Source: an uncultured Loktanella sp.
GTDB lineage: Bacteria > Pseudomonadota > Alphaproteobacteria > Rhodobacterales > Rhodobacteraceae
Direction of reading: 5' to 3'
Assembly: GCA_937132065.1 (NCBI GenBank)
Contig: CAKZNT010000034.1
Span: 1 to 44,425 of the forward strand
Length of the DNA: 44,425 bases
Part shown: piece after piece, positions 1 through 8,263 of the stretch
How the letters are laid out: every line of letters starts with the position of its first letter
How positions within the stretch are numbered: the first letter of the stretch is position 1
The notes under the pieces: generated by a model
The model's database searches: none
What the model saw: the letters and a program-made list of their open reading frames with translations, nothing else
What the model was told of the DNA's origin: nothing
Made by a program: the position numbers and the translations under genes

Positions 1-4
1 ACAT

Positions 5-79
5 GGATGATTAGCTCAGCGGTAGAGCACTTCGTTGACATCGAAGGGGTCACTGGTTCGATCCCAGTATCGTCCACCA
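5..79 (+). tRNA. tRNA-Val (anticodon GAC)
   Basis: A complete cloverleaf is visible. The 7-bp acceptor stem pairs GGATGAT (5-11) with ATCGTCC (69-75), with one wobble. The D arm contains AGCTCAGCGGTAGAGC. The anticodon arm is CTTCG-TTGACAT-CGAAG, giving anticodon GAC. The T arm carries GGTTCGATCC. A76 is the discriminator base and CCA (77-79) is genomically encoded. GAC reads valine GUC/GUU codons. Confidence 0.95.
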
Positions 80-159
80 GAATTTTAGTGGGGTCCATGT
101 GACCCTGAATGCAACCCAAGGCGCAATCGCAGCGCCGCGACACAAGAAGGACTGAACCT

Positions 160-285
160 ATGAAAGTTCGTAACTCCCTCCGCTCGCTCAAGCAGCGTCA
201 CCGCGATTGCCGTATCGTGCGCCGTAAGGGCCGCGTCTATGTAATCAACAAGACGCAGCGTCGGTTTAAGGCTCGTCAGGGCTAA
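160..285 (+). CDS. rpmJ: 50S ribosomal protein L36, zinc-free type
   Basis: This 41-codon ORF starts [17 protein letters not shown] and ends RRFKARQG. It matches L36 of the type that keeps only one of the zinc-binding cysteines (Cys17 here), like the E. coli paralogue YkgO and most alphaproteobacterial L36 proteins. L36 is a small component of the 50S subunit. The ATG at 160 is preceded by AGAAGGA at about 145-151, and the gene is followed within 30 nt by a clear intrinsic terminator, so it is probably a monocistronic unit. A weak stem (GGGTC 91-95 / GACCC 101-105) lies between the tRNA and this gene. Confidence 0.95.
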   Translation: MKVRNSLRSLKQRHRDCRIVRRKGRVYVINKTQRRFKARQG

Positions 286-311
286 ACCACCGCAAGCATT
301 GAACGAATTAG

Positions 312-341
312 GCCGCGCCCAGAAATGGACGCGGCTTTTTC
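312..341 (+). terminator. intrinsic terminator of rpmJ
   Basis: A 9-bp stem with one mismatch, GCCGCGCCC (312-320) / GGACGCGGC (327-335), has a 6-nt loop and is followed directly by TTTTT (336-340). Confidence 0.85.
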
Positions 342-449
342 TTTGGCTGGACCGCTGGCAGCAAAACATCAAATGAGGTGCTTAGGGGTGGTCAGTTTGC
401 CCGATTTGGCGCAGAGTTCACGAAAGTAACTATGCACTGGAGCGATCCC

Positions 450-1649
450 ATGACCCGTATTCCCCTCATTTCGACTGCCTTGCTTCTTGGCTTGGCATCA
501 CCGCTGACGGCCCAAGACCTTTGCGGCGGCGCGGGCACAGGTGGCCAGTGGATTGGCGGCAACGAAGGTGCGTCCGACATTTCTACCGCTGACGTCTACC
601 GCGAGCAAATGGCTTTGGTTCTTGGTGGAAATGCCTATGTTTCGCTCTTTTCAGTCTCGGAAACGACCGATGTGCGCATCGAGGCCGCAGGTCGCGGCTC
701 GGGTGATCCGCTGATCGAAATCTTCGACGCGGCGGGCGGTATTGTCGCCTCTGACGATGATTCGGGTGGGAACGGTGCCGCGCGCTCTGAGCTTTCGCTC
801 GATCCCGGATCCTATTGCATCAGCATGAAAAGCTATGAAGACGCCCCGATGACCGCATTTGTGCGCGTTGGCCGCCAAGATCAGGAGGCGCTCACCGAAG
901 GCATGTCAGGCGGCGGTGGTGGTGGCAGTAGCAGCACCTCAAGCGATTGCAGCAATGCGCGCCCCTTTGGCGAGATCGGCACATCCAGCGCGGCCTCGGT
1001 TGACGAGGCAAGCCACTGGTCGTTCACGTTGTCCGAACCAACCGCCTTGACCATCACAGCGGAGAATGACGCGGCTGACCCGACGATTGCGCTTTTTGAC
1101 AGTGGTGCAAATACGCTCGCGGAAAACGACGACTCAGACGGGCTAAACTCGCGGATCACGCAACCCAATGCGCTGCCCGCTGGCGACTACTGCCTGAGTG
1201 TCGGGGCGCTTAACGATACATCGCTGCCGATCAATGTGACGATTTCGGTCTATGACGCCGCCGCAGAGCTTGCCGCTCTTTACGCGCGCGGCGAGGCGGC
1301 TCCGCCCTTGGACGGGTCGGTCATGGTGACAGACCTCGGCGCGCTCGCCAGCCGCCTGCGCCAAGATGTGCAGGTCGGCAATGACGTTGCGTGGTATTCG
1401 CTTGATGTTACCGAGGCGAGCCTGCTCCTTCTTGAGGCAATTGCAGCGAGCGAGGGCGGCGACCCTTGGCTCGTCATCTTTGATGATCTCGGACGTAAAG
1501 TCGCGGAAAACGACGACAGCACCGATGGGCTCAATAGTATGATCGCGACCCGCGTTCAGCCGGGCAAATTCATCATCGGCGTGAAGCAGGTTGGGGATGC
1601 CCAAGGGTTCGTGCGCCTGCTCCTCGAGCGCTACGTGCCTGCGAAATAG
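450..1649 (+). CDS. secreted protein with three PPC-like beta repeats
   Basis: This is a 399-residue exported protein. I chose ATG 450 because GGAG (439-442) precedes it and it opens with a clean signal peptide (MTRIPLISTALLLGLASPLTAQ); the longer frame from 378 has neither. After the leader come three repeats, each with an aspartate-rich FDxxG...A..DDS motif (about residues 92-106, 216-229 and 344-357) followed by a PG-x-[YF]-x-[IL] strand. This is the signature of pre-peptidase C-terminal (PPC) beta-sandwich domains, which are found in secreted proteins and usually bind substrate or surfaces. A Gly/Ser stretch (about 154-165) separates repeats 1 and 2. No catalytic domain is present, so it may be an adhesin or accessory binding protein. 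The family assignment is by motif; the function is unknown. Confidence 0.8.
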   Translation: MTRIPLISTALLLGLASPLTAQDLCGGAGTGGQWIGGNEGASDISTADVYREQMALVLGGNAYVSLFSVSETTDVRIEAAGRGSGDPLIEIFDAAGGIVASDDDSGGNGAARSELSLDPGSYCISMKSYEDAPMTAFVRVGRQDQEALTEGMSGGGGGGSSSTSSDCSNARPFGEIGTSSAASVDEASHWSFTLSEPTALTITAENDAADPTIALFDSGANTLAENDDSDGLNSRITQPNALPAGDYCLSVGALNDTSLPINVTISVYDAAAELAALYARGEAAPPLDGSVMVTDLGALASRLRQDVQVGNDVAWYSLDVTEASLLLLEAIAASEGGDPWLVIFDDLGRKVAENDDSTDGLNSMIATRVQPGKFIIGVKQVGDAQGFVRLLLERYVPAK

Positions 1650-1650
1650 G

Positions 1651-2130
1651 TCAAGGGAAGAGCGGTTTCGCCATCACCTGCCAAGGGCCGCTTTCGTCAG
1701 CGACCTCACGGATCACCTTCCAACCAAGCCGCCGGAATAATCCTTCGGCGGCTTGTGTCGTTGTGTAAACGTGGCTCTGCTGCAAGGTGGATGCATATGC
1801 GGTAAGGGCCACGACAAGAGCAGAGGCAATGCCCTGACCGCGCCATTTCGGATCGACGATGAGACCGATACACCAGAGATCTTCGCCCTGCTCGGCCCCG
1901 AAAGAACGCGCCGCAAGTGCCGCCGTCCCGATCACGGCACCGCTTTCTGATAGCGCGGCAACACCCTGCGGAATCGGGTCTATGCCCTGCCGCGCCGCAA
2001 CGGCAACCTCTGCGTCACCCGCCCCGCTTGGCCCATAGTGATCCGGCCAGCCCGCGATCATCAAATCAACGACCTGCCGTGTTTGCTGGGGCGTTAAGTC
2101 ATCTAGCGAGACGACCCCGAAACGGCGCAT
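1651..2130 (-). CDS. GNAT-family N-acetyltransferase
   Basis: This 159-residue protein has the GNAT core. Strand beta-4 plus the acetyl-CoA pyrophosphate loop reads GLIVDPKWRGQGIASALV (about 89-106; Q/RxxGxG/A motif RGQGIA at 97-102), followed by motif B around FRRLGW (132-137). It would transfer acetyl from acetyl-CoA to an unknown amine. Its ATG shares one base with the stop of the upstream caspase-like gene (TGATG), so the two are translationally coupled. Its stop is separated by a single base from the convergent PPC-repeat gene. The substrate cannot be read from the sequence. Confidence 0.85.
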   Translation of the reverse strand: MRRFGVVSLDDLTPQQTRQVVDLMIAGWPDHYGPSGAGDAEVAVAARQGIDPIPQGVAALSESGAVIGTAALAARSFGAEQGEDLWCIGLIVDPKWRGQGIASALVVALTAYASTLQQSHVYTTTQAAEGLFRRLGWKVIREVADESGPWQVMAKPLFP

Positions 2131-3779
2131 CAGTTGCGCACATCCACCAAAAGCTGCACAAGCGCGGCCTGCGAGATATAGCCGGTGGGTTCAAGACCGC
2201 GACTGCGCTGGAATTGGCGGATCGCGCGGCGGGTCTTGTTGCCGAACTGGCCGTTCACCGTGCCCGGATCAAGACCAAGCTGGTCAAGGCGGCCCTCGAT
2301 CAATTGGCGGGTCAGGCGATTGAGGTTCAACGCGTCTTCTGCGGCACGTGCCTGATCGCGGCTTGCCTCGCCTGACTGGTCATCGCGAAGCGCCGCAAGC
2401 CGTGTTTGCGCCTCTTGGCGAAACGACCCTGTGCCCAGCTTGAGGTAGGTTTCATAGCTTGCAACCGTATTGCGATTGCGGGCGAGTTCCCATGCATCGC
2501 GGTCGGCGCGGGCAGCGCGGTTCATCTTGTCTTGCTCAAGTTCGACGAGTTGGCTAGTGGCGCGCTCCGCATAGATTCCGTCAGGGAACCGCTCCAGATA
2601 GCTGCGCAATCCGGGCTCGCGCCCATTCGCACCCGTCTCTTCCCAATAGGCACGGTCACGGCGTAGCTCCGCCTCGCGCTCCCGTGCCGCCTCGGCCTCG
2701 AGCTGCGCTGATCTGCGATCGGCTTGGGCGCTGATGCGTGTGACCTGCTCGTCTGTCACATAGCCCGTTTGCGGAAATCCGTTCTGCTGTTGCCAGTTAG
2801 AAATCGCTGTGCGCGTCCCTTGGCCAAAGATGCCGTCAATGCCGCGCGTGTTGTAGTTCAGGATCGACAGATCACGCTGGATGCCACGGCGCGCGTTGCG
2901 GGTGAGAGAAAGCGCGTCCTCCTCAAGGCGGGCAGCGCGGTTCGGCTCCGAGCGGATTGTCTCAATCGCATCAACCGCGTCCTGACTAAAGGTTCCACGC
3001 GGAAAATCCGCAAGGTAAGCGCGATAGGCTTCAATCGTGTCGGCGCGCACGGTGCGTTGCCACAGGATCGTTTCAGCAGCGCGGTCCACGACATAAGGTC
3101 GGGTCGGGCGCGGTGTTTCACTCACCTCGGCCCGTTGCATAATCAGCGACTGAGGGCGATAGCCACGCAGCTTGATAGAACGATTGGAGGCAACAGCAGC
3201 AACCACCTCGGCATTCGGGGTGACAATCGTGCCCTCGATCAAACGGGTGAGCTGGCGTGGATCGCCAACAATGACCGTGACCCCTTGAGGAATATCAAGG
3301 CTCCCCAACCCTTCACGAAGGATCTTGTCATAGGCATCCGTTTCACCTGTGTCGTAGCCAAGCAGCAAAATCGACTGACCGGGTGTGCGGGCCATCACCT
3401 GCAAGACGCTCTCCACCGAGATTGCGTCTTGCGCGATGTTAAACAGGCTCGGTTCGGAGGCCCTTGCCGAAAGCAACCAACTCCGGTCCCCGTCGGTCAC
3501 AAAACGGCCTGACATCGCCACAACCAAGCGCTCTGCTTCATCGCTGCGCTGCATAAAGCGCGCGAGCAGTTGGCGCATATCAGTCGCCGTTTCATTGGTG
3601 GCCGCCTCAACGGCGTAACCCGCATCCGAAAGCTCGCGCGCCGCGCCCGTCACACTTGCGCCGCCGACATAGCGGTCAAGATTGCGATACCGCTCCACAC
3701 CCAAAAGGAGAGCCGCATCTTCGGCAAATGCTGGCAGGGCCATCATGGATAGGGCAGTCGAGAGTAATAGTCGGCGCAT
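2130..3779 (-). CDS. caspase-like pseudo-enzyme with two peptidoglycan-binding domains
   Basis: This 549-residue protein has a signal peptide cleaved near AFA-E (19/20), so it acts in the periplasm. Residues 20-200 follow the caspase (Peptidase C14) fold pattern: an ALLLGVERYRNL opening, a G-x-A-x2-L-x-D-A-G-Y segment, then the two strands that normally end in the catalytic His (AGHG) and Cys (DACR). Here these read MSGRFV (89-94) and LLLGYDTGE (138-146), so both catalytic residues are missing. Two peptidoglycan-binding-1 domains follow: one near 285-345 with GIDGIFGQGTRTAI, one at the C terminus (about 485-549) with GTVNGQFGNKTRRAI. The region between them is Arg/Glu-rich and probably helical. 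GGAG precedes the ATG. It is probably a wall-bound scaffold, not a protease; this is inference from the missing dyad. Confidence 0.8.
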   Translation of the reverse strand: MRRLLLSTALSMMALPAFAEDAALLLGVERYRNLDRYVGGASVTGAARELSDAGYAVEAATNETATDMRQLLARFMQRSDEAERLVVAMSGRFVTDGDRSWLLSARASEPSLFNIAQDAISVESVLQVMARTPGQSILLLGYDTGETDAYDKILREGLGSLDIPQGVTVIVGDPRQLTRLIEGTIVTPNAEVVAAVASNRSIKLRGYRPQSLIMQRAEVSETPRPTRPYVVDRAAETILWQRTVRADTIEAYRAYLADFPRGTFSQDAVDAIETIRSEPNRAARLEEDALSLTRNARRGIQRDLSILNYNTRGIDGIFGQGTRTAISNWQQQNGFPQTGYVTDEQVTRISAQADRRSAQLEAEAAREREAELRRDRAYWEETGANGREPGLRSYLERFPDGIYAERATSQLVELEQDKMNRAARADRDAWELARNRNTVASYETYLKLGTGSFRQEAQTRLAALRDDQSGEASRDQARAAEDALNLNRLTRQLIEGRLDQLGLDPGTVNGQFGNKTRRAIRQFQRSRGLEPTGYISQAALVQLLVDVRN

Positions 3780-3936
3780 CGGGGTCTCCAGTCAGTCTAT
3801 GTGATCCACAGTGTAACACCCCCCTCGGGGCCAATGGGTTTCGTCGTTGCGGGCAATGTTGCCCCCAAGGACACCGTAAATCTAGGGCTGCGGGCAGATG
3901 ATATTCAATAACGGCCAGTTTTCGCACCAATGCAAA

Positions 3937-3964
3937 GGCCCGCTGGTATCTCTACCAACGGGCC
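3937..3964 (-). terminator. strong hairpin between yggT and the caspase-like gene
   Basis: This is a 12-bp stem with one mismatch, GGCCCGCTGGTA (3937-3948) / TACCAACGGGCC (3953-3964), with a TCTC loop. On the minus strand it is followed by TTTGCATT, a weak U-tract, so it probably ends the yggT transcript. The rest of 3780-3992 shows no gene. Confidence 0.6.
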
Positions 3965-3992
3965 AATTGAAACGCGCTTTAGTGAAATCGGC

Positions 3993-4280
3993 TTATAGAA
4001 ACAGGCCGATGTTATTGGTCAGCACAATTCTGATCACTTCAATCCCCAAGAGGGCGACAATCGGCGAAAGGTCGATACCGCCGATATTGGGCATGAAGCG
4101 GCGGATCGGACCATAGATCGGCTCAAGGATACGCTGAAGGCTATACCAGACCTGCCCAACGAGCGGCTGGCGGACGTTAAGCACCTGAAAACTGATCAAC
4201 CAACTCATGATGAAATGGGCAAAAATCAGTGTGCGCGCGACACCAAGGAGCAGCATCAGGATTTGGAACAACGATTGCAT
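3993..4280 (-). CDS. YggT family membrane protein
   Basis: This 95-residue protein has two hydrophobic segments (about 3-25 and 70-93) flanking the conserved YggT core with SWLISFQVLN and ILEPIYGPIRRFMPNIGGIDLSP. The family sits in the inner membrane and has been linked to cation/osmotic tolerance and to membrane-domain organisation; its biochemical role is unsettled. I set the start at ATG 4280 because AAGG lies 8 nt upstream; a TTG two codons earlier is possible. It is divergent from the thioesterase gene, and the shared 135-nt gap holds a palindromic operator candidate. Confidence 0.9.
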   Translation of the reverse strand: MQSLFQILMLLLGVARTLIFAHFIMSWLISFQVLNVRQPLVGQVWYSLQRILEPIYGPIRRFMPNIGGIDLSPIVALLGIEVIRIVLTNNIGLFL

Positions 4281-4362
4281 CGGCAAGGCCTTTCATAAGT
4301 GTTGGTCAGCAAGTAAGCGCTAGGAGCCAATCGAGCAAGGGGCAGCTTGCCGCGAGGTCACA

Positions 4363-4382
4363 AGTTGACCTATAGGTCAGCT
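4363..4382 (+). promoter_or_regulatory. palindromic operator candidate overlapping a -35 element
   Basis: The core TGACCTATAGGTCA (4366-4379) is a perfect 14-bp palindrome, extended by AG/CT pairs outside one mismatch on each side. A third half-site AGGTCA lies at 4355-4360. TTGACC (4365-4370) could be a -35, with TATTCA (4387-4392) 16 nt further as a weak -10 for the thioesterase gene at 4416. A regulator bound here would block that promoter. The identity of the regulator is unknown. Confidence 0.55.
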
Positions 4383-4415
4383 AAAGTATTCATGTGCCAA
4401 ATTTGAGAGCAAGTT

Positions 4416-4955
4416 ATGTATCCAATCGTTCGTATGATCAAAGAGATGGTCGTTCATCGTAACGCACCCGCATTGCCGCCTTTGGGCGTGCATGTTTCGC
4501 ACCACCGCTGCTGGCCACAGGATATCGACGTGTTCATGGAAATGAACAACGGACGCATTCTGACGATCCTTGATCTGGGGCGCACAATCTTGGGCCAGCG
4601 GGTCGGCTTGATGCGCGCGCTCAAGGCGAATGGCTGGGGTCTGACAATGGCGGGCGCTTCAGTGCGCTATCGCAAGCGGATCAGACCTTTCGTGAAATTC
4701 AAGACCGTGAGCCGCGCCGTTGGGTGGGATGACCGGTTCCTCTACATCGACCAATCTATCTGGATTAACGGCGAATGCGCGGCCCAAGCACTTTATCGCT
4801 CCGCGGTCACCGACAAGAACGGGATCGTCGCGCCGCAGCGGGTCTTTGACTTTCTTGGCGACAAAAGCACGCGCCCCCCGCTGCCCGAATGGGTCGAAAA
4901 GTGGATCGGCGCAGACGCGGTGCGCCCTTGGCCACCCGAAACGCCAACAACATAA
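4416..4955 (+). CDS. acyl-CoA thioesterase-like hotdog protein (4HBT_2/THEM6 type)
   Basis: This 179-residue protein has the single hotdog fold signature: HHRCWPQDIDVFMEMNNGRILTI-like residues near 29-52 (the D-x-x-x-H/M-x-N-N catalytic helix), then GASVRYRKRIRPF and a beta sheet with FLYIDQSIW. Family members hydrolyse acyl-CoA thioesters; the MNNGRILTILDLGR segment places it with the 4HBT_2 / THEM6 group. The start ATG 4416 follows a weak GAGAG. It lies just downstream of the palindrome at 4363-4382 and 79 nt before the MFS gene, so the two may be cotranscribed. The substrate is not readable. Confidence 0.8.
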   Translation: MYPIVRMIKEMVVHRNAPALPPLGVHVSHHRCWPQDIDVFMEMNNGRILTILDLGRTILGQRVGLMRALKANGWGLTMAGASVRYRKRIRPFVKFKTVSRAVGWDDRFLYIDQSIWINGECAAQALYRSAVTDKNGIVAPQRVFDFLGDKSTRPPLPEWVEKWIGADAVRPWPPETPTT

Positions 4956-5034
4956 CGTAACGGCAAGCAGAAACCATCGCTTGCCAGCCAACCCCCATGC
5001 AGTGTCTTATCCCTTGTAAGCAGGGGAGAGCATA

Positions 5035-6417
5035 ATGGCGGTCACGCAAAAGAAACGTATCTGGGGGTGGATGACCTTTGATTGGGCGACACAGCCGTTT
5101 TACACACTCGGTCTAACCTTCATCTTTGGCCCCTACTTCGCCGCCGTTGCCGCCGAATACTATCTTGGAACAGGGCTTGATGCTGCTGCCGCTGACGCGC
5201 AGGCGCAATCAATCTGGGGGATCGGACAGTCAACCGCTGGCATCCTGATCGCGCTTTCGGCGCCCGTGCTTGGGGCATTTGCCGACACATCAGGGCGCAA
5301 GCTGCCGTGGATCGTCTTCTTTTCCGTAATCTACGTCATCGCGACATCAATGCTTTGGGGCTTAACGCCTGACGGCTCGTCGCTGTTCTTGATGCTGTTT
5401 ATCTTCTACGTCGGGTTCTTTGCCTCCGAGAGCGCGCTCAACTTTGCAAACGCCATCTTGCCCTCGCTCGGAACACCCAAAGAGGTGGGGCGCATTTCAG
5501 GATCAGGCGCGGCATTCGGATACTGGGGCGGTGTTGTCTCGCTGTTCATCATGCTCCTGCTCCTGGCCGAAAACGAGGCGGGCGTGACCCTCCTTGGGCA
5601 GCCCCCGCTGTTTGGCCTTGACCCAGAGATGCGCGAAGGAACGCGGGCCGTCGGGCCATTCATCGCGATCTGGTATGTGATCTTTATGATTCCGTTCTTT
5701 TTATGGGTGCGCGATGCTCCGCAGAAAAGCGAAGAAACCCCCAAAATGGGCAAGGTGCTCGCGAACCTTTGGGAAACGCTGCAATCGGTCTTCAAGCGCA
5801 AAAGCCTGTTCAACTTTCTTGTCGGGTCGATGGTCTACCGTGACGCTCTTAATGCGCTCTATGCGTTTGGCGGGGTTTACGCCGCCCTCGTGCTTGACTG
5901 GCAGACGATGCAGATCGGCGTTTTCGGGATCATTGCCGCGATTGCCGCTGCGATTGCGACTTGGCTGGGCGGGCTGTGCGACCAGAAATACGGGCCAAAG
6001 CCTGTGATCATCACGGCCATCCTGATCCTGATCGTTGTGTGCACATTTATTGTCGGCATGTCGCGCGAGCATCTGTTCATCTTCCCGCTTGAGGTCGGCT
6101 CGAAACTGCCTGACATCATCTTTTATGTCTGCGGGGCGGCGATTGGCGGGGCGGGTGGCGCGCTTTATGCCTCGTCACGTTCAATGATGGTGCGCCATGC
6201 CCATCCAGAGCGCCCGACCGAGGCCTTTGGCCTCTTTGCGCTGACGGGCAAAGCGACCGCGTTTCTTGCGCCGATGCTGATCACGCTCTTCACCTACCTC
6301 AGCGGGAATACGCAAATCGGGTTTGTGCCTGTGATCATCCTTTTCCTCATCGGGCTCGTTATGTTACGATGGGTCAACAAAGACGGAGACAGAGCAGAAT
6401 GGTCCGCATCAGCATAG
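5035..6417 (+). CDS. MFS transporter, UMF1/Atg22-like family
   Basis: This 460-residue integral membrane protein has about 12 hydrophobic segments. The N-terminal GWMTFDWATQPFYTLGLTF is the hallmark of the UMF1 group (Atg22-like; related to yeast vacuolar amino-acid effluxer Atg22). A GxxADxxGRK loop (GAFADTSGRKLPW) between TM2 and TM3 and ASSRSMMVRHAHPERPTEAFGL in the second half are also typical. The likely role is export or exchange of small metabolites across the inner membrane; the substrate is unknown. GGGGAG (5023-5028) precedes the ATG. Its 3' end overlaps mepA by 19 nt, so the two are probably in one transcript. Confidence 0.88.
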   Translation: MAVTQKKRIWGWMTFDWATQPFYTLGLTFIFGPYFAAVAAEYYLGTGLDAAAADAQAQSIWGIGQSTAGILIALSAPVLGAFADTSGRKLPWIVFFSVIYVIATSMLWGLTPDGSSLFLMLFIFYVGFFASESALNFANAILPSLGTPKEVGRISGSGAAFGYWGGVVSLFIMLLLLAENEAGVTLLGQPPLFGLDPEMREGTRAVGPFIAIWYVIFMIPFFLWVRDAPQKSEETPKMGKVLANLWETLQSVFKRKSLFNFLVGSMVYRDALNALYAFGGVYAALVLDWQTMQIGVFGIIAAIAAAIATWLGGLCDQKYGPKPVIITAILILIVVCTFIVGMSREHLFIFPLEVGSKLPDIIFYVCGAAIGGAGGALYASSRSMMVRHAHPERPTEAFGLFALTGKATAFLAPMLITLFTYLSGNTQIGFVPVIILFLIGLVMLRWVNKDGDRAEWSASA

Positions 6418-7313
6418 CAGTTGCACTTATGGCCGCCCTCGCATCCTGCGGCGGCGACAAAACCCCATCCAACGCAGGCACAACCGCCAGCGTGAGCACG
6501 CAAAGCTCGAACGACACCCGTGTCGCCAAAGACGTGTTCGGTCATATCTCGACCTCGTCGTCCCAACGATCAGAGTCGTTTGGCGGCTATGCGCGCGGAT
6601 GTCAGGCAGGGGCGGCGCAGCTCCCCGAAACCGGTCCGACTTGGCAGGCCATGCGCCTGTCGCGCAACCGCAACTGGGCACAGCCGGGCACGGTTGATTT
6701 CGTGCAAGACCTGTCACGCTTCGCTGCGACCCAAGCGGGCTGGGACGGTTTGTATATCGGGGACATGAGCCAACCACGTGGCGGGCCAATGCTGACGGGG
6801 CACGCAAGCCACCAGACGGGCCTCGACATTGATATCTGGATGCTCCCGCCCGATCGCTTGAACCTTTCCGCGACAGAGCGCGAGAACCTGTCCTCTATCT
6901 CGATGCGCCGCGCAAGTGGTGCGTTCACCAACGCAAGCTGGACACCCCAGCACGAGGCCATCATCAAAGCGGCCGCATCCGATCCGCGCACCGCACGCAT
7001 CTTTGTGTTTCCGGGCGCAAAGGTCGAAATGTGCAAGAACGCGACAGGCGACCGCAGCTGGCTCAACAAAATCCGCCCTTGGTGGGGTCATCACTATCAC
7101 TTCCATGTGCGGCTCAAGTGCCCCGCAGGCGCAACTGGGTGCGAAAATCAAGCGCCCCCACCAGCGGGTGACGGCTGTGCAGATGCGCAAACATGGGTCA
7201 ACAACATCCTGAACCCACCGCCACCAAACCCGAACGCAACGCCAAGCAAACCGCGCGGCCCGCTGACAATGGCACGCCTTCCAAACCAGTGCTTGAGTGT
7301 GGCCAACAACTAA
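6399..7313 (+). CDS. mepA: penicillin-insensitive murein endopeptidase (M74)
   Basis: This 304-residue zinc endopeptidase would cleave D-Ala-meso-DAP cross-links in periplasmic murein. GHASHQTGLDIDIW (about 134-147) holds the first zinc ligands (His138 and Asp145, the H-x6-D pair), and WWGHHYHFHVRLKCP (228-242) gives the HxH ligand pair. The start is MVRISIAVALMAALASCGG: a hydrophobic leader ending in a lipobox-like LASC, so it may be lipid-anchored, unlike soluble E. coli MepA. ATG 6399 is chosen over the in-frame 6369 because it opens the leader; it overlaps the MFS stop. The C terminus is proline-rich. The phytase-like gene begins at the next base after its stop. Confidence 0.92.
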   Translation: MVRISIAVALMAALASCGGDKTPSNAGTTASVSTQSSNDTRVAKDVFGHISTSSSQRSESFGGYARGCQAGAAQLPETGPTWQAMRLSRNRNWAQPGTVDFVQDLSRFAATQAGWDGLYIGDMSQPRGGPMLTGHASHQTGLDIDIWMLPPDRLNLSATERENLSSISMRRASGAFTNASWTPQHEAIIKAAASDPRTARIFVFPGAKVEMCKNATGDRSWLNKIRPWWGHHYHFHVRLKCPAGATGCENQAPPPAGDGCADAQTWVNNILNPPPPNPNATPSKPRGPLTMARLPNQCLSVANN

Positions 7314-8174
7314 ATGCTACGACTTGCCTGCATCTTGCTCCTCGCGGGATGCGGGCAATCAACCTTGGCCGAGGCACGGCTGCTGAGTCAGACAAACTGG
7401 GCCTATGACAGCCCCGAGTTTGGCGGCTACTCTGGGCTAGAGCTTAGCGAGGACGGCACATCTCTCACCGCACTTACAGACCGCGGCATAGCCATCATCA
7501 CAGCCAACCTTGATCGCACCGACGGCATTATCACCGCAATTACCGATGCCAAGATCATGCAGATGCCCGACACAAACGGGAAAATTCGCGAACAATGGGC
7601 CGACAGCGAAGGGCTGGCGATTGCGCCCGATGGGACACTCTATGTCTCTGCCGAAGGACCAGACCACAGCGTTTTCGCGTTTGCGCCAGACACCCGCAAG
7701 GCCGACCGCCTGCCAAGGCATCCGGCTTTCGCAAACCTGCAAGGGAACAGCTCGCTCGAGGCCTTGGCGATTGGGCCAGACGGGGCGCTTTATACGCTCC
7801 CCGAACGTTCAGGGCGCTTCACCCGCCCCTTTCCAGTCTACCGGTTTGCAAACGGGACTTGGGACATCGCCTTTGGGATCACGCGCATCGGCAACCACCT
7901 TGCCGTTGGGGCCGACATCGGACCTGACGGGCGGTTCTATCTGCTCGAGCGGCATTTTACAGGGCTCGGATTTCAATCTCGGGTGCGGCGCTTTGCGCTT
8001 GATGGAAGCGATGAAGTGACCCTCCTTGAAACCGCCAACGGCACTCACGACAATCTCGAAGGGATTAGCGTGTGGCGCGACACTAACGACCAACTGCGGA
8101 TGACCCTGATCTCGGACGACAACTTCAAGTTCTTCCAGAGAACCCAAATCGTCGAATACCAGATCAGCGATTGA
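7314..8174 (+). CDS. esterase-like/phytase-like beta-propeller lipoprotein
   Basis: This 286-residue protein begins with a lipoprotein leader ([15 protein letters not shown]; Cys13 the lipidation site). The mature part resembles the 'esterase-like activity of phytase' family (PF13449): [23 protein letters not shown] near the start, [19 protein letters not shown] (about 100-118), [19 protein letters not shown] and NLEGISVW. These repeats are propeller blades with acidic turns. The true activity of the family is poorly established; enzymatic names are by similarity to phytase-like propellers. It starts directly after the mepA stop, indicating translational coupling and a shared periplasmic location. 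Confidence 0.8.
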   Translation: MLRLACILLLAGCGQSTLAEARLLSQTNWAYDSPEFGGYSGLELSEDGTSLTALTDRGIAIITANLDRTDGIITAITDAKIMQMPDTNGKIREQWADSEGLAIAPDGTLYVSAEGPDHSVFAFAPDTRKADRLPRHPAFANLQGNSSLEALAIGPDGALYTLPERSGRFTRPFPVYRFANGTWDIAFGITRIGNHLAVGADIGPDGRFYLLERHFTGLGFQSRVRRFALDGSDEVTLLETANGTHDNLEGISVWRDTNDQLRMTLISDDNFKFFQRTQIVEYQISD

Positions 8175-8263
8175 CCGACCCCGTTGCAAGCGGTAGTGCA
8201 GCGCGTCCTCGAATGGTCGGGGGCCAAGTGCCGCACCCTTGTTAAAACGGATAATGTAATAAA

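Noticed and set aside
2724..3512. 262-codon plus-strand frame
   Set aside because: It is antisense to the caspase-like gene and has no recognisable features.
8175..8263. Possible preQ1 riboswitch before yhhQ
   Set aside because: The gene context fits, but I could not find the conserved preQ1-I loop and A-rich tail or a convincing stem set.
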